A DNA stretch of 64,000 bases. Source: Budorcas taxicolor (taxonomy: Eukaryota; Chordata; Mammalia; Artiodactyla; Bovidae). The notes beneath the pieces were generated by a model that did no database searches, was not told the DNA's origin, and saw only the letters and a list, made by a program, of their open reading frames with translations. The stretch spans positions 69,456,832-69,520,831 of the forward strand of contig NC_068924.1 in the NCBI RefSeq assembly GCF_023091745.1. The letters are read 5' to 3'. Each line of letters starts with the position of its first letter. Position 1 is the stretch's first letter. Below, piece by piece: positions 56,957 to 64,000 of the stretch. The translations under genes and the position numbers were made by a program.

Positions 56957-58262
56957 CTACCACATAATTGCACTCATCTCACACACGAGTAAAGTAATGC
57001 TCAAAATTCTCCAAGCTAGGCTTCAGCAATACGTGAACCATGAACTTCCAGATGTTCAAGCTGGTTTTAGAAAAGGCAGAGGAACCAAAGATCAAATTGC
57101 CAATGTCCGATGGATCATGGAAAAAGCAAGAGAGTTCCGGGAAAACATCTATTTCTGCTTTATTGACTATGCCAAAGCCTTTGACTGTGTGGATCACAAT
57201 AAACTGAGGACAATTCTGAAAGAGATGGGAATACCAGACCACCTGACCTGCCTCTTGAGAAACCTGTATGCAGGTCAGGAAGCAACAGTTAGAACTGGAC
57301 ACGGAACAACAGACTGGTTCCAAATAGAAAAGGAGTACGTCAAGGCTATATATTGTCACCCTGCTTATTTAGCTTCTATGCAGAATACATCATAAGAAAA
57401 GCTGGACTGGAGGAAGCACAAGCTGGAATCAAGACTGTGAGGAGCAATATCAATAACTTCAGATATGCTGATGACACCACCCTTATGGAAGAAAGTGAAG
57501 AAGAACTAAAGAGCCTCTTGATGAAAGTGAAAGAGCCTCTTGATGAAAGTGAAAGAGGAGAGTGAAAAAGTTGGCTTAAAGCTCAACATTCAGAAAACGA
57601 AGATCATGGCATCTGGTCCCATCACTTCATGGCAGATAGATGGGGAAACAGTGGAAACAGTGGCTGACTTTATTTTGGGGGGCTCCAAAATCACTGCAGA
57701 TGGTGACTGCAGCCATGAAATTAAAAGACGCTTACTCCTTGGAAGGAAAGTTATGACCAACCTAGACAGCATATTAAAAAGCAAAGACCTTACTTTGCCA
57801 ACAAAGGTCCATCTAGTCAAGGCTATGGTTTTTCCAGTGGTCATGTATGGATGTGAGAGTTCGACTATAAAGAAAGATGAGTGCAGAATTGATGCTTTTG
57901 AACTGCGGTGTTGGAGAAGACTCTTGTGAGTCCCTTGGACTACAGGGAGATCTAACCAGTCCATCCTAAAGGAGATTAGTCCTGGGTGTTCATTGGAAGG
58001 ACTGATGTTGAAGTTGAAACTCCAATACTTTGGCCATGTGATGCGAAGAGCTGACTCATTGGAAAAGACTCTGATGCTGGGAAAGATTGAGGCCAGAAGA
58101 AGAAGGGGACAACAGAGGATGGGATGGTTGGATGGCATCATTGACTCAATGGACATGGGTTTGGGTGGACTCCAGGAGTTGGTGATAGACAGGAAGGCCT
58201 CGTGTGCTGTGGTTCATGTGGTTGCAAAGAGTCAGACATGACTGAGCGACTGAACTGAACTG
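56957..58262 (+). mobile_element. BovB LINE, 1.3-kb 5'-truncated copy with 15-bp TSD
   Basis: This is the longest LINE remnant in the window. It runs from the start of the reverse-transcriptase domain to the terminal 'ctgaactgaactgaa'. AATCTTTACAACAAA is repeated exactly at 56942-56956 and 58263-58277, so both edges are firm. BovB is an RTE-clade non-LTR retrotransposon that copies itself by target-primed reverse transcription. Full elements are over 3 kb and also encode an upstream endonuclease, which is absent here. The copy is therefore dead on arrival. Confidence 0.97.
56976..58241 (+). pseudogene. BovB reverse-transcriptase pseudogene
   Basis: The frame opens with the RT N-terminal motif (LQARLQQYVNHELPDVQAGF). 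RT motif A follows (FIDYAKAFD, about 57158-57184). The catalytic YADD box lies at 57464-57475. After it come GLKLNIQKTKIM and VMYGCES, then the Arg-rich tail. Three lesions are visible. A one-base loss near 57326-57330 shifts the frame. A 22-bp tandem duplication (57511-57532, 57533-57554) shifts it back. An in-frame TGA lies at 57927-57929. The endonuclease is missing, so no active enzyme is expected. The 188-codon minus frame (57590-58156) is only its antisense shadow. Confidence 0.95.
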
Positions 58263-58440
58263 AATCTTTACAACAAATGTACAAAGGAGACCTTGCAATT
58301 GCCCCATTTTAGAGATGAGTTAACAAAGGCACTAGTGATTGCTGCCAATGGTGCTCATTTCCTAAGTGAAGAAGTCAAGATTGAAACCCAGACCACTGTG
58401 GCTTAGAGGTGAGCTGTTTTAGCTTCTGGCCTTTAGATGA
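58263..58440 (+). repeat. MIR right piece and second TSD copy
   Basis: It starts with the second AATCTTTACAACAAA, then 'gccccattttagagatgagt' and 'gaaacccagaccactgtggc', restoring the MIR order after the BovB. Confidence 0.8.
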
Positions 58441-58559
58441 GTGCCTTTAGTGGGTTTAGCAAAAGAAACTTGAAATAAGCTTCAGGAATCCTTAACACGG
58501 AGTGATGCTGGCCATGGAGTCAGAAGTATTGTTTCCTGTACAGTAGCAAACTTAATGCT

Positions 58560-58720
58560 TGACAATTTTATGAAATACCTACTATTATTACCCTTTTGCA
58601 GATGAATAATCCAAGTTATAGAGAAGTTAAACTAGTGAATGTCAAAAGCAAAATTTCAAGCCAGGCAGGTTAACTCAGAAGCCATGCATTTAACCACTAA
58701 ACAATTTACCACGAAGCCTC
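58560..58720 (+). repeat. MIR SINE
   Basis: 'ctactattattacccttttg', 'gatgaataatccaagttata' and 'catttaaccactaaacaatt' follow the forward MIR. Confidence 0.75.
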
Positions 58721-59509
58721 TTAGTGGGTCAGTATTTCTACACAGATGTGGTATACTTGAAACATACCCAGGAGACAGCCCCCTTTAACCCCTTTTAAAC
58801 CTCCAATTAAGATAAAGATTCACACAAAACACAGAAAAGCTTTTTATGGTTATTCCATCAAAATGCTAAAGATTAGACAGGCAAGGCTTCCCACACATTT
58901 CAGAGAAAAAGGAAACATCTCTAAAAGAAGAGAACAAAAGATATATCCTTTCACCATTCTCAGGGCTCAGAAGCAACATTTCTACCAGGGCTGCTTTTTT
59001 CTAATATAAATGTAAGAGGAGACAGATTGAAATGCCAAACTGAACTGCTCAGTGTTTTTAAAAAAGCTGAGAAGCATAGGGCAGCTTCAACTCAAAACAC
59101 ATTTGTTTGATATCTCTTGAAAATTCTCAGCAAGTTGGGTTTCTGGATTCTTAAAATTAATGACAAAAAATCTAATATTCCAACAGAACAGGAGTGACCT
59201 AAAAAGAGCTGCCTTTATGTTCTGTAGGGTTATAGCAGCGTCCTCACAGAGCTCAAAAATCACCTCCAGTTGCTAGGAGTTTGCTCAAAGCCTCTCCAAT
59301 ATCTCTACCATGACCTTAACCACTCTTTCTGCTATTTCCGTATGCCCTTGGATTGTCCCTGGTCCCTCCACTTTGATATGTAAAATGTAGCTAATTTAGC
59401 CTTTGCAAGGACACACTGCTGAATCTCAGAGCTTGGGGATCTTTGGGTATTAGGGAGAAAAGAAATGGAAAGAGACACTTCTGGTTTTTCTGAATCTCAC
59501 TACTATATT
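58721..59509. other. Unique DNA
   Basis: No gene or clear repeat was recognised. Confidence 0.4.
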
Positions 59510-59670
59510 GCTAATAGTAATACTGATGGATTATTTGAAGCTTTGCATGTATTATCTCATTTAATCTCATAACATAGGTGGACACTGTTATTATCATTCT
59601 TACTTTTCTCAGAAATGTGAAGATCATGTAAACACAATTAGAACTCTTGCTGCCTGATTTTAAAATTTTG
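59510..59670 (+). repeat. MIR SINE
   Basis: 'tgcatgtattatctcattta', 'atctcataacataggtggac' and 'ttagaactcttgctgcctga' are the forward MIR. Confidence 0.75.
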
Positions 59671-59693
59671 TCTATTATCATCTGCTTACATCT

Positions 59694-59819
59694 CTAAGTA
59701 TACTATGGTATATAGTGTTTGATAATTGGTATATCAAACAATATAAAGCATAGTGTCTAAGTATACTATGGTATATAGTGTTTGATAATTGGTATATCAA
59801 ACAATATAAAGCATAGTGT
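59694..59819. repeat. Perfect 63-bp tandem duplication
   Basis: 59694-59756 and 59757-59819 are identical. Each unit contains the inverted repeat TGTTTGATA-attggta-TATCAAACA. The absence of any mismatch implies a recent event. Confidence 0.97.
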
Positions 59820-60023
59820 CATTCGCTCAGTCATGTCTGACTCTTTGCTCTCCCATGGACTGTAGCTTGGCAGGCTCTTCTCTCCATGAAATTCTCCAGG
59901 CAAGAATACCTGAGTAGGTAAGCCATTCCCTTCTCCAGGGGATTTTCCCAACCTAGGGATTGAACCTGGGTCTCCTTCATTGCAGGTAGATTCTTTACCA
60001 TCTGAGCCACCAGAGAAGCCCCA
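59820..60023 (-). mobile_element. Bov-tA SINE next to the tandem duplication
   Basis: A reverse BovA body and the antisense head 'ctgagccaccagagaagccc'. CAATATAAAGCATAG in the second 63-bp unit and CAATATAATGTATAG after the SINE are a probable 15-bp target-site duplication with two mismatches. Confidence 0.92.
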
Positions 60024-60385
60024 ATATAATGTATAGAAACAACTTAAGATAATATTCAGTACATGTTCTTTATATGTACATTACAACAGGCTTACAAAGC
60101 CAGCCTTAACTCTTTTCTTTTCAACATTCTATGCATCATACATTGGACCAATAGGTCTTACATAACGTACATCTCTGGTTTTAATTCTAGATATAAATTT
60201 ATAATTACCTGGTTTTTTAAAACTGTTTATTATGCCCTTCCCTGGTGTGGAAGCTTCTGATGTAATTGTTCTGGGGTATGGCCTGGACATGAGCATTATT
60301 AAAGTTCTTCTGTCTATCCTTCTGGTGATTACAAAGATGCAAGGGAATACAAATTAATTTGAGAAAATTAATGCAATCTTATCTG
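60024..60385. other. Unique DNA
   Basis: Nothing recognised. Confidence 0.4.
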
Positions 60386-60416
60386 TAACAGACTGAATTG
60401 TGTCTCCTTAAAATGT

Positions 60417-60622
60417 ATGAAGTCACTCAGTCGTGTCCGACTCTTTGCGACCCCATGGACTGAGGCCTACCAGGCTCCTCAGTCCATGGAATTTTCTAGG
60501 CAAGAGTACTGGAGTGGGTTGCCATTTCCTTCTCCAGGGGATCTTTCCGACCCAGGGATTGAACCCAGGTCTCCCATGTTGCAGGCAGACGCTTTACCAT
60601 CTGAGCCACCAGGGAAACTGAA
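60417..60622 (-). mobile_element. Bov-tA SINE in MLT1
   Basis: A complete reverse element with intact CpGs. AAATGTATG and AAATTTATG at the junctions are a likely target-site duplication. Confidence 0.93.
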
Positions 60623-60712
60623 ATTTATGCTGAAGCTCCACCCCAACGTGACTATGTTTGGAGACAAAACCTTTAAGGAGGTAACTAAGGTTAAATGAGG
60701 TCAAAAGGGTGG

Positions 60713-60988
60713 CTGCTGCTGCTGCTAAGTTGTTTCAGTCGTGTCCGACTCTGTGTGACCCCATAGACAGCAGCCCACCAGGCTCCTCCGTCCCTGGGAT
60801 TCTCCAGGCAAGAATGCTAGAGTGGGTTGCCATTTCCTTCTCCAGTGCATGAAAGTGAAAAGTAAAAGGGAAGTCACTCAGTCATGTCTGACTCTTCACG
60901 ACCCCATGGACTGCAGCCCACCAGGCTCCTCCGTCCATGGCATTTTCCAGACAAGAGTACTGTAGTGGGGTGCCATTGCCTTCTCCGC
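60713..60988 (-). mobile_element. BovA2 SINE in MLT1, with TSD
   Basis: A reverse dimer starting with a (GCT)n tail. AAAAGGGTGG is duplicated at 60703-60712 and 60989-60998. Confidence 0.95.
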
Positions 60989-61287
60989 AAAAGGGTGGGG
61001 CCCTGATCTAATAGGACCAGTGCCTTTTTAAGAAGAGAAAGAGACACCAGCAGTGTGTGAAATGCAAACAGAGGAAAGGCCTTATGAGGACACAGCAAGA
61101 AGGCAGCCACCCTGCAAGCCAAGGGGAGAGGCTTCACCTAAAACCATTCTCTGGTGCTCTGATCTTGGACTCGGACTTCCACACCCCAGAATGGGAGAAA
61201 ATGATCTTTTGCTGTATAAGCCTCCCAGTCTGTGAAATTTCTCCACGGCAGCCTGAGCTGACTAATACTACATCTTTTTGTCACAAT

Positions 61288-61485
61288 GATTCTTGTCAGT
61301 TGTACTGGAGCTGAATAGTATCTCAATGTGATCTAGAAGGTTCTAGGTCCAGGAGTTGTTGGCATCCATCCCTCTGCCCTGGTGAAGCCAGCCTAAGAAT
61401 GGAGGGAATATAGAAGGGAAAGAGCTTCAAAAATCTGTGAAAGAAATGGAGTATTATGGTTTATTGTTTATACACTGAGTTGTGT
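61288..61485. other. Unique DNA
   Basis: Nothing recognised. Confidence 0.4.
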
Positions 61486-62100
61486 TTTTTTTTTTTTTAA
61501 GTTGGACTATAATTGCTTTACAATGTTGTGTTAATTTCTGCTGTACAACAGAGTGAGTCAGCCACGTGTATACATACATCCCCTCCCTCTTGGAACTCCC
61601 TGCCCCGCACCCCCCTCATCCTATCCGTCTAGATCACCGCAGAGCATGAAGCTGAACTTCCAGTGCTTTAGAGCAGTTTCCCACTAGCTATCTATGTACA
61701 CAGGGTGGTATGTATATGCCAGTCCTAATCTCCAAATTCGTCCCAGCCTTCCTTTTCCCTCTGTGTCTGCATGTCCATTCTCGATGTCTGTTCTGTGTCT
61801 CTATTCGTGCCCTTGTAAATAGGTTCATCTGTACCATTTTTCCTCGAGTCTACCCGTGTGCGTTAACATGTTCTTTCTTTTTTCTCTTTCTGACTTCCTT
61901 CATTCTGTATGACAGATTCTAGGTCCATCCACATCTCTGCAAATGACCTAACTTCATTTCCTTTCACTCCACGGTATCTGTGTACCCGTCACCTTTATCC
62001 ATTCATCCGTCGTTCGACATTCAGATTGTTTCCATGCCTGGCTCTCGTAAATACTGCTGCAATGAAATTGTGGTGCATGTATGATTTTGAATTACATGCT
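61486..62100 (-). mobile_element. L1 LINE 3' end, about 0.6 kb
   Basis: T13, 'ggactataattgctttacaa', a C-rich tract, 'tcccactagctatctatgta' and 'taaataggttcatctgtacc' are the 3' UTR. 'cctttatccattcatccgtc' and 'cgtaaatactgctgcaatga' reach into the end of ORF2. Short frames on it are chance. Confidence 0.9.
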
Positions 62101-62829
62101 GTTACGTAGTAAGAAGGACCAGTATTTAGAGAAGACGGGGGTGGTGCTCTAATAATCAGGCTGACAGCGTTTTCACTGATTTCTCCACTGTAGGATGAGG
62201 GCTGAAGTGGCCTGCCATCTTCTAATGGATGCTGTGGAGTCCATATACTTCCCCAGTTACTACGAGGCCAACTAATGTTCACCTTTTGGCCTGTTTATTT
62301 TAAGGTATGGACTGAAGTATGTGTGGAGGGAGAGTCTGCAACAAGAACAATATTGAACACGTAAAGAAAGGCCAGTCTTCCTTTCCACAGCACTGGTTTT
62401 CTAATCAGGATTACTTTTGATTTGGGGCTTTCCCAGTGCCCAGACCAAAGAGTGAATTACCTTTCTGAAAACACATGTAGCAAATAAAACATGAGGATGA
62501 CTGTTGTATTAAGAAACTGATCAACATTGGCAAGACAGTGATGACTCCATCCTCATAACAAAAGCTAAAGCTGGGTATCTTCTCAACATCGTGACTGTGT
62601 TTAGAATATATGGTCTACAGTAAAAATGTAAATCTTAAAACCTGTTGTGCTAAATTGCAAACCTGTTAAACCTAGGCTTGTGACGAGGGGACTTTGGCTT
62701 TCTTCTATGTGAAATGAAAATAACAAAGTTCACCTCCTGTGACTTCTAGAGGATTTAATGTGTTAACACTTTAGAATCTTTTCAAATAGTGCTGGAACAG
62801 GGGCTTCATAAATAAGATTTGATTTTCTT
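62101..62829. other. Unique DNA
   Basis: No gene or repeat was recognised. Confidence 0.4.
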
Positions 62830-62841
62830 ACTTTCTTTCCT

Positions 62842-63123
62842 GCTGCTGCTGCTGCTGCTGCTAAGTCACTTCAGTCGTCTCCGACTCTGTGTGATCCCAT
62901 AAATGGCAGCTCACCAGGCTCCCCTGTCCCTGGGATTCTCCAGGCAAGAACACTGGAGTGGGTTGCCATTTCCTTCTCCAGTGCATGAAAGTGAAAAGTG
63001 ACAGTGAAGTCGCTCAGTCGTGTCCGACTCTCAGCAACCCCATGGACTGCAGCCCACCAGGCTCCTCTGTCCATGGGACTTTCCAGGCAAGAGTACTGGA
63101 GTGGGGTGCCATTGCCTTCTCTG
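62842..63123 (-). mobile_element. BovA2 SINE, full dimer with TSD
   Basis: A (CTG)n tail, then two reverse BovA units. ACTTTCTTTCCT is duplicated exactly at 62830-62841 and 63124-63135. Confidence 0.96.
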
Positions 63124-63135
63124 ACTTTCTTTCCT

Positions 63136-64000
63136 AGTTCTTGCTTTTACACTTTGATTATTGTGAAGTTAAAATCACTTTGATTCTCAGTTTCTATATA
63201 GTGTAAACTCTATAATATAAACATTCTTATAGAATTATGACAGGATATGTGTTAATTACTCCATGAAATGATTTAGTAAAACATCAAATCCTATGACAAT
63301 GTTTGTTTATTTTACGTAAAATTTTGTAGAGACCTGGGCATTAATCCCCAACTGGGACCTCTTCTCATACAAACATCTCCTTTTTATAAATAGCTATGAG
63401 GCTGAAGAGATGAAAACTGACAAAGTGTTAGCACACTCATTTTAATTTGGTTTAAGCAACGCGTCACATGACTGTGTGTCTAAGTCTTCTCTCTGAATCA
63501 TCTCCACCGCACAGTGAATGTCTCACATGGCAAAAGGTTTAGTGGGCTGATCACATCACTTCTTTGAGAGGCAAAGCTGTTAGTTCGCAGTTATACAGGA
63601 TGAAATCATAATAGACTACATGTTAAAGAGTTGCTAGACCCACGCGTGTTATAACAATGAAGTGCAGGATCAAAATACACTTCCGTACACACACTCTCTA
63701 CCCCTCCCATTTCTATTCTCTTTGAATTACTCAAGTGCCATCTCAACAGCCTTAATGAAATCAGATGTAAACTGAATTGCATCGCTTTAAAACTGGAGCA
63801 ATCACACATCAACTTGCATTAAGTCCCCGCCTCGTAGATCTAACTGGTGTAACAGAGAACTGAGGAAGTGCATTTTGACCTCCATTTGCTATTCTCGTTT
63901 GTTCATTCTCCTGTAAATCTGACTTGATCTCATTATAATATCCTTAAATGTACTAAATCTTGCATTAGCAAAAAGACACATGAAGCTTTTCAACTAACCT
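63136..64000. other. Unique DNA
   Basis: No gene or repeat was recognised. GTCACATGAC at 63463-63472 is an isolated E-box/M-box-type motif. Confidence 0.4.

Larger units (their letters stand above)
60386..61287 (+). mobile_element. MLT1 (ERVL-MaLR) LTR split by two SINEs
   Basis: The start 'cagactgaattgtgtctcct', 'ttaaggaggtaactaaggtt' and 'gtggggccctgatctaatag' are clear MLT1 wording. 'cacagcaagaaggcagccac' and the end 'gctgactaatactac' confirm it. The pieces are 60386-60416, 60623-60712 and 60989-61287. Confidence 0.88.

Noticed and set aside
57590..58156. 188-codon minus-strand frame
   Set aside because: It is the antisense of the BovB reverse-transcriptase pseudogene, and the same shadow frame occurs opposite other BovB copies.
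63463..63472. GTCACATGAC, an M-box/E-box-like site
   Set aside because: A single 10-bp motif in 64 kb is expected by chance and has no supporting cluster.

Overview
The window looks like ordinary intergenic (or deep intronic) DNA from a ruminant genome, almost certainly a bovid such as cattle, bison, sheep or goat. The evidence is its repeats. It carries many copies of the pecoran SINEs Bov-tA (tRNA-Glu-like head plus BovA tail) and BovA2 (two BovA units ending in an AGC run), 14 pieces of the RTE-type LINE BovB, cetartiodactyl CHR SINEs and ruminant L1 3' ends. Older mammalian MIR, L2 and MLT1 relics lie beneath these. I cannot separate cattle from sheep or goat by eye. I found no protein-coding gene with supportable exons, no rRNA or true tRNA gene, no CRISPR array, and no bacterial or extrachromosomal feature.

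Layout. 0-15 kb: SINEs and short BovB/L1/L2 pieces in AT-rich unique DNA, including an MLT1 LTR relic (7.5-8.1 kb). 15.4-17.3 kb: a GC- and CpG-richer island with a 175-codon antisense reading frame of unknown origin, followed by a retroviral-type LTR split by a SINE. 17.3-29 kb: dense MIR, BovB, Bov-tA and BovA2, with nested insertions at 20.8 kb and a BovB inverted pair at 25.6-26.9 kb. 29-36.6 kb: an old L2 broken up by SINEs, an L1 tail, a BovB and a CHR, then a class I-like solo LTR (35.4-35.8 kb). 36.6-47 kb: repeat-poor DNA. Its 40.1-40.6 kb part clusters forkhead, homeodomain and RUNX-like motifs and is the best candidate regulatory element. 47-56 kb: L1 and BovA2 debris, then about 4 kb of unique DNA with a CTCF-like site and a compact CpG cluster at 52.5 kb. 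56.9-58.3 kb: the largest LINE remnant, a 5'-truncated BovB with reverse-transcriptase motifs, inactivating lesions and a 15-bp target-site duplication. 59.7 kb: a perfect 63-bp tandem duplication beside a Bov-tA. 60.4-61.3 kb: an MLT1 LTR split by two SINEs. 61.5-62.1 kb: an L1 3' end. The rest is unique.

Nothing here works together as a pathway. The layers record insertion history: MIR, L2 and MLT1 first, then CHR, LTRs and older BovB/L1, then Bov-tA, BovA2 and young BovB. I see no sign of a novel biological system. The items most worth checking are possible non-coding regulatory sequences, the unexplained 15.4-16.5 kb island, and several hairpins and nested insertions. Element edges supported by matching target-site duplications are precise to a few bases. 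MIR and L2 edges are approximate. Family names come from recognising consensus wording, not from a database search.
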